From Gnomoniopsis sp. IMI 355080 (taxonomy: Eukaryota; Ascomycota; Sordariomycetes; Diaporthales; Gnomoniaceae): a DNA stretch of 64,000 bases. Below are positions 1 through 11,978 of this stretch, in pieces. Every line of letters starts with the position of its first letter. The first letter of the stretch is position 1. The stretch is taken from NCBI GenBank assembly GCA_027946555.1, contig JAPEVC010000063.1:100229-164228 (forward strand), written 5' to 3'. The translations under genes were made by a program, and so were the position numbers. The notes under the pieces were generated by a model. It was not told where the DNA came from and made no database searches. It was given only the letters and a program-made list of their open reading frames with translations.

Positions 1-647
1 GCGGGTTTGGTGTCAGTGTTGCTACCAGGAGCGCTGCAGGCCGAAAATGCTCTCGCTTCGGGTGCGACTATAGCACAGGGCATCTTCCTCGAGATGATCC
101 TCACTGCAGAGCTGGTCTTCACTATTATAATGTTGGCTGTCGAGAAGAGTCGGACATCTTTTATGGCACCACTTGCAATTGGCTTGGCACTCTTCGTAGC
201 TCATCTCATTGGTAGGACCATCCATCACATCCCACTCACAGCGACATCAGGCCAAGCTTTGCTGACTGAGATCGAACAGGCATCAATTACACAGGAACCT
301 CGGTCAATCCGGCTCGGACACTGGGACCGGCCGTTGTAAACGGGAACTACGTCAGCGAAATATGGATATTCTTTGTGGGGCCTACCTTGGGCGCGCTCGC
401 CGCAGCTGCCTTATACCATCTTCTGAAGGCTATGGGATATGAGACCGCAAACCCAGGGCAAGACAGCGATGGAATGGACACGTATCGCATTGTCTCCTCT
501 CCGGCACGCCCTGTTCGTCCGATGCGTCCGATGCGTCCGGCTCGTCCGACCAGTGTCGACACTACGAGTGGCGCATATTACAATAATTATCTCCAAGATC
601 TCACCTCACCGCCGCCCACCAGAGTGGGCCCGAATTACAAATTTTGA
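1..647 (+). CDS. Aquaporin / major intrinsic protein, 3' part (5' end outside window)
   Basis: C-terminal portion of a membrane channel for water or small neutral solutes. Exon 1 (1-211) encodes the hydrophobic run containing AQGIFLEMILTAELVFT, typical of fungal aquaporins. A 68-nt intron (212-279, GTAGGA...CAG, branch-like CTGAC near 264) is removed. Exon 2 (280-647) restores the second NPA box as YTGTSVNPARTLGPAVVNG, followed by the last transmembrane helix (IWIFFVGPTLGALAAAALYHLL). Read without splicing the frame ends early at 339, so the intron is needed. The cytosolic tail is low complexity with an Arg-Pro-Met-rich repeat (about 508-555) and ends NYKF. The first NPA box and N-terminus lie upstream of the window. 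Family assignment is firm; substrate is unknown. Confidence 0.85.
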
Positions 648-2955
648 GGCCTGAGGGATGTGGCAAAGCTTGAGATTGTCACGACACATGAGGAATGTGT
701 TGAATAGACTTATTATCACCACAAGGCACTTATCTGTATATAGCCAATTATATAAAATTCTCACACAATGGATTGCGATCCTAGGCTGGGTCTCTCACTA
801 GCCATTGACCCTCGATCTTTTTCAAGACCTGGCGGAGGTAAGTCTCTGCACGCTCCAGGCAAGTCTAGCCTGTACTTTGGAAAAGATTAGTGATTCCCAA
901 GTCTGAGTCCTGAAGTCGGGAAAGGAAATGAACGTCGACGTAGTGTTAAGAATCTCATGGGTTTGATCAATTGAGAATGTTCGGGCTTCGGGTGTTGTAG
1001 AGGTGACCCACTGGAGCTTACCAAGGCTGCTAAGATAGGCACCAGAGCTAGAAATCTGGACGCGGCAATGGCAATCATACTTTCTATACGAAGGCCCAGG
1101 CCGCGATTCGGGAGCCATGATTCAGTCAGGCTGGGGATGATACTGACAGTATCAGTCAACTGGCCTCAGCGGACCACTGTATCAAATCGACCTTTATTCC
1201 GCGCAAATATTTGACGTAAATATTCAAATCTTTGCGAATAGGGATGTTCAGTGTTATTTATATTGAGTTGGCCTTTCAAATCCGCACGAGGCAGACAAAG
1301 GGCTCTTTGTTCGTTTCGACTTGGGCATGGCAATAACTGATATTCGTCAATGCTGTTGTGATATATGACAAGAAACACCCTTTATGTTTGTCAAGGGACC
1401 GCCATGGTCCACCCGCCTATGACTTCAAAATTCGGCAGAAGTGGCATTAATGGGCAGAATCTTGTCAAGATAACGCTAGAATGGACGGGCCCCGAATCAT
1501 GTTAGGTTTGCCGAAAGCACTCCGAGTGTACACGTTGCAAATCGACACGGAATCTCCTCGATGTGGATGTTCGTCAAGATCCCATCCTGGGCTTTCTATG
1601 CACTTAGCCAAACACAAAACTAGTTTCTTGGAGTGTTTAACGCCAGTGGAGGTCAAATTGGAGACTCTTTGTTGGGCGGTGGTGGGCAGAAGGAAGGAGG
1701 TGGATCCGAAAGAACAGTCTCAACGCCTAAGAATTTTCCTCGACAAAGATATGTCTGAAGAGTGGGCACACCTCGAGTCCTTTGAATTTGAAATAAACAA
1801 TGCCTCATATATATTCTCATTGTGCTTTCACGGCCTCAAAAGTGACAAGGCCACCTGCAACCTTTGCACTGAGCAGCTGTAGTCCAACCTGGAATTCACG
1901 TGTCTCAGTTTCGGGAGAGCAAATTGCCCATTAGTAATGACTAGCTGGGTGTCTAACTGTTCAGAAGCGAGCGAAGTTCCAGAAGTTTCCACTTGATATA
2001 GGGGTTTGCATGTTCATTTTTTAAAAAAAAATACGGTCAGAAAGCGTGAATGCATCGGCCGTAGCAGAGAGAGATCTGGCTGTGGACTGTGGGATGTCGG
2101 TATCTACCTACCTGCCTAGGTAGGTGATCGGGATGCTGGATGCTCGAGGTGAATCCGCACTCATGCATACAAGCTTCACTTAAAGTTGTCTTTGAATGAG
2201 GCTATCGTACTCGAAAATGATTGTGCCGGCGTCAAACCGAAATGACGGACTTTATCCATGGTTTATTCGGGCTCAATCGTGTGTCCGCCTCGTACCTGCT
2301 AAATGGTTTTCCCGCGCAGTCGATGCTGCCATCTTGTTGCTGGGTACCCTAGCAAGTATAAACCCTTATTTCCTATCGCCGTGCTAACAGTTATTCACCA
2401 AGTTTGCTCCGCATGATGATAGTGCTGGCCTGGGCTGACATGACTGACAGGGCTGAGGTCCTGCGGCGGCGTGCCGGAGTCCCTGGGCTCTCCGACGCCA
2501 ACCCTCAGTCCCGGAGCCCCCTTGATACGGCACAGATTTCGCAAGAGTAAGTCGCCTTCCAAAATGCATCCGCGCATTCGCACTAGCCCTGGTCCACAAT
2601 CACTGTGGTTCACAAGAGCGGGTCCTTTGCTGAGCGGGTTGGCAGGGTGTTCGGTAGGGCGGTTCATCCTTCGGGCTCGTCGAAGACCCGCGAAATACCG
2701 TCTTCGGACACAACGGTGGACTCTAATGCTCAGTAGCCCAATACTCATTAACCATGTTGTTTCCTCCTTTTTCTCGATTCTTAGACTGTCTCAAACTCGT
2801 GGGTGAGCTTGAATCAACTTCTGTCTGGCACTCTGTCCCAGTGTCCACGGACTTGAATCACCAAGCTTGCTCTCGTTGCTCAAAAATAATCTCCAACTCT
2901 ATCTGCTTATAAGTTTCTATTCGACACGTCCCAGCATAGGGGCTAAGCCAAAGCC
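648..2955. other. Intergenic, no supported gene
   Basis: 2.3 kb between the aquaporin and the ABC transporter. It holds a near-palindromic CCTACCTGCCTAGGTAGG element (about 2105-2124) and an A/T run near 2019-2033. An open frame at 1481-1882 (133 codons) has no recognisable family or splice support and is not called. Confidence 0.5.
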
Positions 2956-5900
2956 ATGGGGAAGGAAGAATACGACAATATGCCTTCGCCCGTGGGGCAT
3001 ACTCTAGAATCTCAAGAGGATCTTCAATTGTACGAAAGCCATTGGGATGAGCATGGTACAGCACTCGAATCTGGCTCCGAGGAAGCCAGCGAACGATCAC
3101 AAGTTGTTGAGGAACAGGAAATCAGGAGAATAGCTACTGTCCTCTCCAGAAGATCGACAACCGGCCATCACACAGATCTGGACCAGGTACTTTCTTTCAA
3201 CAATAGCGATTCCACCCTACAGCCACAAAGCAAAGACTTCGACCCGTCGAAATGGGCAATGAACCTAGTTCAACAATTGGAAGCGCAAGCAATACGCCCT
3301 GTCCGGACCGGAATCCTTTTCAAAGACCTCACCGTGTCCGGCACTGGAGATGCTGTGCAATTACAGCAAACTGTGGATTCGATGCTGACAGGACCGTTGC
3401 GACCGGGCGAATTTTTCCATCTCGGAAAGAAGGCGCCCAAAAGGATTCTTCATCAGTTCGATGGCGTTCTCGACAGTGGAGAGCTTTTGATCGTGCTTGG
3501 AAGGCCAGGTTCTGGTTGCACTACACTCCTAAAGTCCATGACTGGCGAGCTGGACGGACTCAGTCTCGACCAGAGCTCTGTTATTTCTTATGATGGCATC
3601 TCTCAGCAACAGATGGTCAAGGAGTTCAAGGGAGAGATTGTGTACAATCAAGAAGTTGATAGGCATTTCCCTCATCTCACGGTTGGGCAGACACTCGAAT
3701 TCGCAGCGGCCGCTCGGACACCGTCCAACCGATTGAATGGCCTGTCTCGCAACGAGTATGCTAAAGTGATGGCACAAGTGACTATGGCCATTTGCGGCTT
3801 GACCCACACTTACAACACCAAGGTCGGTGATGACTTCATTCGCGGAGTTTCAGGCGGTGAGAGGAAACGTGTTAGTATCGCTGAGATGATGCTTGCGGGA
3901 TCTCCCTTTGCAGCTTGGGACAACAGGTGTGTCTTTATTTCCTCACCCTCAACTTGTCATACCCAAACATAAGACCTCCTGGACGTAGGGATGAATATTA
4001 TATTGATTAAGCATGGCGTATACTGACTCATTCTCAATGCAGTACACGAGGCCTCGACTCAGCAACAGCTTTCAAATTTGTACAGACACTGCGTATGTTC
4101 AGCAACATTTTCGGCGCCTCGCACGCTGTGGCCATCTACCAGGCTTCCCAGGCTATTTACAATCTGTTCGATAAAGTCATTGTATTGTATGAGGGACGGC
4201 AGATTTTCTTCGGACCGGTCGGCCAAGCCAAAGCCTTTTTCGAAAGGCAGGGCTGGGCGTGTCCATCGCGACAAACCACCGGGGATTTCCTCACGTCAGT
4301 CACGAATCCCAACGAACGCAGGGCCCGCGAAGGAATGGAGAACAAGGTCCCACGAACCTCGGAGGACTTTGAACGATACTGGCGTGCATCGCCCGAATAC
4401 AAGGCCTTGCAGGAAGACATACAGAGGCATAGCGAAACGTACCCACTGTCCGATGACGACCAAGCCGGACGCTCTGGCACACAGAACCAGACTCTTGAGC
4501 TTTTCCGAGAAAGCAAAAAGCTTCGACAAGCCAAGCATGCTCGATCTGGATCACCCTATGTCACCACGGTGGGTCAACAGATCAAGCTCAATGTCAAGAG
4601 GGCGTATCAGCGTGTCTGGGGTGACAGAACCTCTACTTTGACCAACGCTGTCATGCAGGTCATCATCGCGCTGATCATGGGATCTCTGTTCTACGCACCA
4701 GACAACTACGAGTCTACTACCGGCTTCTACTCCAAAGGCGCCGCCCTGTTTATGGGCGTGCTATCGAATGCTTTGAGTGTGCTCTCCGAGATAAGCAGTC
4801 TATACGCACAACGTCCAATCGTCAATAAGCACGCTTCATATGCCTTCTATCACCCTGCTACTGAGGCTTTAGCTGGCCTTGTTCTTGATATACCTGTCAA
4901 ACTCTTCATTGCCATACCTTTCAACGTTATTCTTTACTTCTTGGCAGGGCTACGCCGGGAACCAGGACAGTTCTTCCTCTTCTTCCTGATAACCTATCTT
5001 TCGACCTTCATCTTCTCGGGCGTTTTTCGCACAGTCGCGGCTGCTACTCGTACCTCGTCCCAGGCTATGACAGTGGCTGGTATACTTGTGCTTGCCTTGG
5101 CCATATACACCGGATTCATGATTGCTGTCCCTTCGATGCCTGTTTGGTTCAGTTGGATCCGCTGGATTAACCCGCTGTTCTATGCATTCGAAATCTTGGT
5201 GGCCAACGAATTTCATGGTCATGAGTATATCTGCTCCAGTATCATACCCGCTTATACTCCACTTCAAGGCGACTCTTGGATCTGCAATGCTGTGGGCGCG
5301 GTCGCAGGTCGTGCTACTGTCAGCGGAGACGCATACATCGGCGCAAGCTTCAACTACACATGGTCGCATACGTGGCGCAATTTTGGCATTCTCATTGCTT
5401 TCCTGATCTTCTTCCTGGCACTATACATCGCCGTGGCAGAGCTGAACGCGGGTATGGGCAGCACGGCAGAGTTTCTGGTATTTCAACGGGGCCACGTACC
5501 CGCCTATCTCCAAAGCAAAGGCAACGCCAGCAACCAATCTGTGGAGCGTCGACCTGGAGCGGATTCGATGCAAGAAAATGAGGGCAAAGTTTCTGCACTG
5601 GAGCCGCAAACCGACGTGTTTACTTGGAGAGATGTTGTATATGACATCCAAATCAAAGGCGAGACTCGCCGGTTGTTGGACAATATTTCAGGATGGGTCA
5701 AACCTGGAACTCTCACTACTCTCATGGGCGTTAGTGGCGCAGGCAAGACTACACTGCTCGACGCTTTGGCACAGAGAATTACGATGGGCGTCATCACTGG
5801 AGATATGTTGGTCAACGGTAAACCGTTGGACGAGAGCTTCCAACGCAAAACGGGATATGTGCAACAGCAGGGTAAGTCAACTTCACGTCTCGCTCAACCA

Positions 5901-7600
5901 ATTAATCACGCACGGATTCTGACGTCTTTCATTTAGATCTTCACTTAGAGACAGCCACTGTCAGAGAGTCTCTCCGCTTCAGCGCCATGCTTCGCCAGCC
6001 AGCCTCAGTCAGCAAAGAAGAAAAGTACAGATTCGTCGAAGACGTCATCAAGATGCTCAACATGGAAGATTTCGCCGATGCCGTGGTCGGAGTTCCTGGC
6101 GAGGGCCTGAACGTCGAGCAGCGCAAGCTTCTCACAATCGGTGTTGAACTGGCAGCCAAGCCTAAGCTTCTACTTTTCCTGGACGAACCTACCAGTGGTC
6201 TTGATTCTCAAAGTTCCTGGGCTATCGTATCCTTCCTACGCAAACTTGCCGATTCTGGACAGGCCGTGCTCTGCACGATACATCAACCGAGTGCCGTGCT
6301 GTTCCAGGAATTCGATCGGCTGTTGTTCCTCGCCAAGGGAGGCAAGACGGTCTACTTTGGCGACATAGGCAAGAATTCAAGGACTTTGCTGAACTACTTC
6401 GAAACCAATGGAGCACGCCCTTGTCATAGCGACGAGAACCCGGCCGAGTACATGCTCGAGATCGCCAACGGACAGACACATGACTGGCACTCAATTTGGC
6501 TCAAGAGCCAAGAACGGCAGGAAGTTGAAGCTGAAATCGACAGAATTCACAACGAAAAGGCGCACCAGTCACACACAGGCGAGGACGAGGGCAGTCATTC
6601 AGAGTTCGCCATGCCATTCAGCCAACAGCTAATGGCTGTTACTGTACGAGTTTTCCAACAATACTGGCGCATGCCCGAGTATATCTTTGCGAAATTCTTC
6701 CTCGGTATTGTCGCCGGTCTCTTTATCGGCTTTTCCTTTTACAAGCCTGATGCCTCTCTGGCTGGTATGCAGATCACCGTCTTCTCTTCGTTCCAGGTCA
6801 TCACCCTTTTCTCTGCCGTGGTCCAGCAGATTCAACCTCTGTTTGTCACTCAGCGGTCTTTGTACGAGGTTCGGGAGCGGCCCAGCAAAGCATACAGCTG
6901 GAAGGCCTTCATGATGGCCCAAATCATTGTGGAGATTCCTTACCAGATCGTCTTGGGTATCCTTGCCTATGTTTGTTTCTACTTCCCGGTCGTCGGCGCG
7001 GGGCAGGACAGTGAGAGTCAAGCCTTGCTCTTGCTCCTGATCGTCATGCTCTTCGTCTATGCCTCATCCTTCGCGCATATGACCATCGCCGCACTACCCG
7101 ACGCGAATACCGCCGCTGCACTGGTTACGTTGGGCATGTTGTTGAGCATGATGTTCTGTGGTGTCCTGCAGACTCCCACCGCGTTGCCCGGTTTCTGGCT
7201 TTTCATGTACTATGTCAGCCCCTTCACTTACTGGATCTCCGGCGTCACATCTACCATGGCTCACGGACGCCAGGTGACTTGCTCCAACGTCGAGGCTTCT
7301 ATCATCGATCCCCCGCTGGGACAAACATGCGGCGAGTACTTTTCCGCGTATCTGAATGGGACGGGTTCCGCGGGCACGCTTCAAAACCCCAGTGACACCT
7401 CTGCGTGCAGATACTGCTCCCTGTCTTCTGCCGACGACTTCCTGGCCGGCAGTGGTATCTTCTGGGAGGACAGATGGCGAAATTTTGGAATCATGTGGGC
7501 GTACTTCATCTTCAATATTGTCGTCGCCGTAGGCACATACTATTGGTTCCGAGTGAGGCCGAACCAAAAGGCTCGCGTTACCATGAAGAAGAATGCATAA
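2956..7600 (+). CDS. PDR-type (ABCG) full-length ABC transporter
   Basis: Plasma-membrane multidrug exporter of the fungal pleiotropic drug resistance family, ordered NBD1-TMD1-NBD2-TMD2. Three exons: 2956-3926, 4043-5871, 5937-7600 (introns 116 and 65 nt), joining to 1,487 residues, normal for the family. NBD1 has the fungal-type degenerate Walker A GRPGSGCTT (residues 182-190), signature VSGGERKRVS and Walker B ending WDNSTRGLDS, the last reconstituted across intron 1. NBD2 has canonical GVSGAGKTT, the degenerate signature LNVEQRKLLTIG and Walker B LLLFLDEPTSGLDS. This asymmetry is usual in PDR proteins. Intron 2 falls in GYVQQQ-DLHLETATVRESL. The start sits in a good context (agccATGG). 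Such pumps export azoles, plant defence compounds or secondary metabolites, but the substrate cannot be read here. No PKS or NRPS gene is adjacent. Confidence 0.95.
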
Positions 7601-8363
7601 AGAGAAGGCGGGAAGATGAGTGTTAGGCGTTGTTGTTTGAGTACATCGACCACGCCTAGTCTTTGGGCGCATTGTTGTCCTGGACGGATGAGTAAAAAAT
7701 ACTATAATGTTTTCGGCGTACATGGGGTTTGCATAGACCTTGAATTCTCGGGTATCCCATTAGATCGGGGCCGGCGCATACTTAATAGACTAAACACGAA
7801 GATCTCAGAAGATCAACTGATAGAAACTCAAATTATTTGCAAGAGACATCAATAAGTTTCGGTGATATGTACTCGAGCGATTTCCTGGGCCGATCAATCA
7901 TAATACAATCTTAGAAGAAAGAGCGTGTGGAACCTTTGACTCAAATCTCCATTATAATGTTGTTGTTGTATGCTAGAACTTACGCATTCAACAATAGGCG
8001 CCAGCCATGCGACATTTGATTCGCTCCTAACCAGGCTAGAATATATTACAATTCTCCCTTCGATGACCTCGAGATCATTCCATAATCTAGGACTTGGCAT
8101 AGTCTTGTTTGGCACATTTCTGGAGAGCCTCATGGACCAAGGCACCGAATGTGGGATTCGATAGAAGGCATACATTTATCTCTCAAACGATAGACTTTGT
8201 CGTACAAGCACTTATTAAAGGTTCTGCCCATGATTCGTTCCCTGTCCCAATTCCTGGCAGTTTTCTCTGTACTAGGGCAACGCAGGGCACTTATATAAAG
8301 GCGCCTCTTTTTGGACCTCAAAACTCACTGAAACTATTTATTCATGAACTTGCTCCTCACAGA
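7601..8363. other. Intergenic (convergent gene ends)
   Basis: 3' flanks of the ABC transporter (+) and the MAPEG gene (-). AT-rich; no ORF with family support was seen. Confidence 0.5.
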
Positions 8364-8938
8364 TCAAAGTCCCCAGAAGTCCTTGGCAAGCCATGCACTG
8401 TATCCCGCCAGTGCGCCCAAAACTCCAGCTGTGCCAAAGTACCCAACGGGCCTTCCCACAGCCATCGAGCCAGGCCGAATGAGTCCAAAGTCGGCATGCA
8501 GGACACGCAGTGCGAAGAGAATGGTCATGGCTCCCGTCAAGACTTTCCGGTTGGCCCCATTAAGTTCAGCAAGCGCTGCGAGGATGAATGCAAGGGGCAC
8601 ATTCTCGGCAAAGTTGGCGTGCGCGCGCGTCGACACCAGCAGGTCGTTGTACTTGTCGCCCTGCGTTGCTACAACAGATTTGCCACTGGGCGAGTCGCTG
8701 TCTTTCTTGGAGGAGTCGTCTCCGATCCAATGCTCATCGCGAAGCCGATATTGCACACAACGACCCGAAAGATAAAGGAAATAAGCGGTGAACGGGAGGG
8801 CGAAGGCGCCAGTGACAGCTGCCGAAGAGAGTCGTAAGTCAGTTCGGAGTTCCCGAATACATATAGAAGGAATGTGGACTGTCACCTACGCAGAAGCCTA
8901 GCAGGCGCGAGGCCAATGGAAGAATTATAGGATGACAT
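8364..8938 (-). CDS. MAPEG-family membrane protein
   Basis: Small integral membrane protein of the MAPEG family (membrane-associated proteins in eicosanoid and glutathione metabolism), usually ER-located; fungal members are mostly of unknown substrate. Two exons on the minus strand: 8938-8890 and 8818-8364, with a 71-nt intron (8819-8889, GTAGGT...CGGCAG, CTGAC branch). Together they encode 167 residues. Splicing converts an out-of-frame start into MSSYNSSIGLAP...LLPVTGAFALPFTAYF, matching the first helix of the family. The family signature is seen in STRAHANFAENVPLAFILAA, followed by two further hydrophobic segments ending GYSAWLAKDFWGL. An AT-rich TATA-like stretch lies about 25-35 nt upstream of the start. 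A long ORF on the opposite strand here is a shadow. Confidence 0.85.
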
Positions 8939-9331
8939 TGTGATTTTGAAAGTAGTGTAGCTCGAATTATATCCCCAGTCACCTGTGAGATGAAGTGAAT
9001 ACTGTGCAGTAACAAATTTAACCCCAGGGAATGCGAGGGGAAGATTGAATTTAAATGTCGTGCGTCATTATGCTACCCTATCAAGTCTACTTTTATTAGC
9101 GGCAGTTATTATAAGTGAGAGTGCATGTCCTGGATGTGACAGCCGAAACGACCATAGTATGTAGAGTATTGTTAAGATTGTTGCAATCGAATATACCATG
9201 TATAGTACTCGGTAACGAATGAGAAGACAGCACAGACGCGGGTTTCGGGTGACCGGGTGGACATGCGGGTGTGGAGAAACTTGAGTCAGGGTATATAATC
9301 CTCTCCATACGGATGAATTCCAACAGAAAAT
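8939..9331. other. Intergenic between MAPEG start and tRNA-Leu
   Basis: 393 nt, AT-rich, with no gene signal beyond the putative MAPEG promoter near 8961-8976. Confidence 0.5.
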
Positions 9332-9456
9332 GGTCAGATGGCCGAGTGGTCTAAGGCGCTAGACTCAAGTAGTTCATTAAAAAGACAACTTGACCATTCA
9401 AGATGGTTTAAATTCTAGTATCGAAAGATGCGTGGGTTCGAGTCCCACTCTGATCA
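9332..9456 (+). tRNA. tRNA-Leu (anticodon CAA) with intron
   Basis: Complete cloverleaf. The acceptor 5' strand GGTCAGA (9332-9338) pairs with TCTGATC (9449-9455), discriminator A at 9456. The D-arm region is TGGCCGAGTGGTCTAAGGC. Anticodon stem CTAGA (9359-9363) pairs with TCTAG (9414-9418). The anticodon loop reads CT-CAA-G with CAA at 9366-9368. A 43-nt intron (about 9370-9412) follows position 37, as is usual for nuclear tRNA-Leu(CAA), and contains ACTTGA that can pair with the anticodon. The long variable arm and T-arm GTGGG-TTCGAGT-CCCAC are intact. Exact intron ends are inferred from the canonical 37/38 position. Confidence 0.95.
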
Positions 9457-9586
9457 AAACTTTTGCCGTTTTGTCACACCATGCGCATGAAAAAAATTAC
9501 TAATACATTCTTTTTTTGCAACTAATGTGGTAAAGCCAGAAGCCGGAACTTGTAAAAATCAAAAGCGAAATGAGATGACTTTCTCA

Positions 9587-9617
9587 GATATGTACGGGTT
9601 CGAGTCCAGTTCTAATC
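9587..9617 (+). pseudogene. Decayed tRNA-Leu 3'-half relic
   Basis: About 130 nt downstream of the intact tRNA-Leu, 31 nt align by eye to its variable-arm/T-arm/acceptor 3' end. The core GGGTTCGAGTCC is identical, followed by AGTTCTAATC versus CACTCTGATC. The T-stem is broken by mismatches and no 5' half is recognisable. It is read as a degenerate partial duplication rather than a functional tRNA. Confidence 0.45.
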
Positions 9618-10091
9618 GTATCCCGGGATTGATACTTCGCTTCTTTGCCCAGCAAATATATACTTAGTGATAGTAGCGATACGCTGATAAAATATTTGTT
9701 CATTAAGTCCATCAGCCCGAATATATCGCTGTAGAACAATGTGCGGCTCAAGGCGGTCCAATCGCTGGCGTTGATGAGCGCTGACGGGAAGCGGTTTTGA
9801 TCTACGTAAATCCTCATGCCCCCCCCCCCAGCAGCTACCATGCATATCAGAACAATCTGGACGGACAGAACATTGCCTAAAATTTTCACAACCTCTCATC
9901 AATGAGATTGATGCCCGCCGACTGTCTACTCGGAGGCTTGAAACCCATGGACTCGAACATGCGTTTTGGAGCTCCAAGCAATGATTACGTTTTCCAATAT
10001 CACGAGATGCAGAGAGGTTGAGACCGTGTGAGTCCAAAGTATTTCCTGGACATATTGTTTTTGTTGAAGAGATTAAGAAAAGACGTTGTTA
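9618..10091. other. Intergenic with an 11-C homopolymer
   Basis: No supported gene. A run of 11 C lies at 9819-9829, and a short TTCGAGTCCATGG-like motif occurs on the minus strand near 9950. A minus-strand open frame covering 9612-10037 has no family signal. Confidence 0.4.
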
Positions 10092-11978
10092 TCACGATGC
10101 AAGATCTATCATCTTCCCCAAATTGATGGTCCCAAGCCCTGTGACTGGGTCCCAGCCCGGCAAGACATCAAAGCCCAACTCATAACTGCCGTCATTAAAA
10201 GTGCAACTGCCTCCAGAGCCTTCAGTGCTGTCCAACAGCGCTTCGTCCAATTTTCCACTATACAACAACGGATTGAGAAAACCCAGAGTGGGCTTTCCAG
10301 CCCGAAGCCTCTTGTCGTTGATCAGCGTGATCATGCTCGCTACGATCGGGGCACTAGCACTGGTCCCCTTGGTGGTTAGGCCACCTCCAATCTGGATCCG
10401 ACTGCCAATGGCTGAGATATCGGGGATTCCGCGGCCAGAGGTGTTGTACCAGCCCGCATGTGAGCCGTTGAGTGCTGTTATATAGGCACTGGCGGCGGCT
10501 TCCTGCCATGCGGGGCGAGCAAAGTAGTTCGAAAAGCCTCCGGCAGAGAAATCAGCACCAGCGACGGTGCTATAAGCGGCGGTTGCGCCCACAGACGTGA
10601 CGTAAGGACAGTCGGCAGGGAATGTCGGAATAAATTGGGTCTTGTTGCTGAAGCCATCATTGGCGTAGCAACCTAGGTCAGATGTGCCTGTCCCACCCTC
10701 GCCTCCGTCGCCGGAAGCTACAAGGACCGAGACTCCGCGGCTTGTGAGCTGCATGAACAGGTCACAGACCCGATTGGCGTACGTGAGAGGAATGGTCTGC
10801 TCGTCATCGGTGTACGAAAAAGAAAGGACTTGAGGAACCGATTCTTGGGAGACGAGGAATTCGAGGAATGGTACCCATGGCTCGTTGATGCTCGTTGAGT
10901 TGTCTGTGACTGTGACGCCGTCGTCGTTGATATGCGGTCCTCGTCCACCGGTAGAGTAATATGTAACGTCAAGTGGCTGCACGTAAGGCATTGTGCATAC
11001 CAGGTCAAGATTCGCCTCCCCTCCTGTACCTTGGTTTTCTGAACTGCCCCCGTTGACAGGAACCACGGTGAAATTGTAATCCGGGTCGAAATTCGTGTCG
11101 TTGCGTCGAGAACTGTAGTCGGCAAGGTACTCATGAATATAGTTCAAGCCCGGATACTCTTCAAGAAAACCGGCGATGGCGAGAGAGCTGTTTGAGAGGT
11201 TGTCCGGGGGAGTGTAAGTGATGTTGTAGAGGTCGACGACGCATTGAGGCACGATAGCATCATTTGTTATGCAACTCGATGGCATGGCTGTAGTTCGTTC
11301 TTGTCAGTCTCCAGCAATTTCATCGCCCCATGGGAGAGTGCTTTCCATACCTGCACGTGGCATCAGGCTTTCTGGGTCTGATCTTTTGACGATTGGGAAT
11401 GAGTTGAATGACTTTTTTGATCTCTTATTCACCATGAATTGAGTGACGGGATAGACATAGTCCACGCTGTCAATCAGCTCCTCTGGAAGGCTATACGCCT
11501 TGGCTCGGTACTGTGTATTCGAGCTCCCACTCACTCGGTAGCTAGACATATTGCAACTGAGAAGAGTGTTGATATGCGCAACGGTCGCGTTCAAATTCAC
11601 CCAGGCATCTTCGAGGGCAAAATCTGTGACATTGTTTCTTTGCAGCCAGGACACCACAGTGTCCACAGCGGATCCAGACACCTCACGGTACTGACGAACT
11701 TCGTCCCTTGACAAGTGGGCGCCGTATGCTTCGTGGGAAGGGTTGCTGATATCGTCGAGTCGTGCTCGGAGCTCTTGTAGACCTGGCTGTTTCAACGCTA
11801 TAGACAACGAAAGCTTTGCTGTGTTGTCAGCTTGTCCGAGGTACTTCCACCCATTTGGGAGACGAGACGGTGCTGTCTCGTAGACGACCGATTTAGCATC
11901 TGCTGAAAACGCTTGCAGCAAGAGGAGTAATGCTATTGGTAGAGAGCCAAACATTTGGAGAGATATTTCGCCGAGCAT
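10092..11978 (-). CDS. Secreted peptidase of family S53 (sedolisin / tripeptidyl-peptidase-like)
   Basis: Serine-carboxyl endo- or tripeptidyl-peptidase acting outside the cell at acid pH. Exons 11978-11351 and 11287-10092 (63-nt intron 11288-11350, CTGAC branch) give 607 residues. The N-terminal hydrophobic stretch (FGSLPIALLLLLQAFSADA) is a signal peptide; the second Met at 11954 gives a cleaner one and may be the true start. A prodomain of about 180 residues follows, including NGWKYLGQADN. Catalytic residues are recognisable: Glu300 and Asp304 in GEANLDLVC, oxyanion Asp403 in VASGDGGEGG, and nucleophile Ser519 in KGTSASAP. The C-terminal WDPVTGLGTIN is the usual calcium-site segment. Many N-glycosylation sequons are present. 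Divergent from the amidohydrolase at 13038. Confidence 0.92.

Noticed and set aside
1481..1882. 133-codon plus-strand open frame
   Set aside because: No recognisable family, weak codon bias and no start or splice support; left as intergenic.
8109..8837. 242-codon plus-strand ORF
   Set aside because: Complement of the MAPEG exon; the minus-strand protein has clear family motifs.
9921..10040. Second minus-strand tRNA-like relic (GTTCGAGTCC near 9950)
   Set aside because: Only the T-loop-like core matches; no stems could be built.
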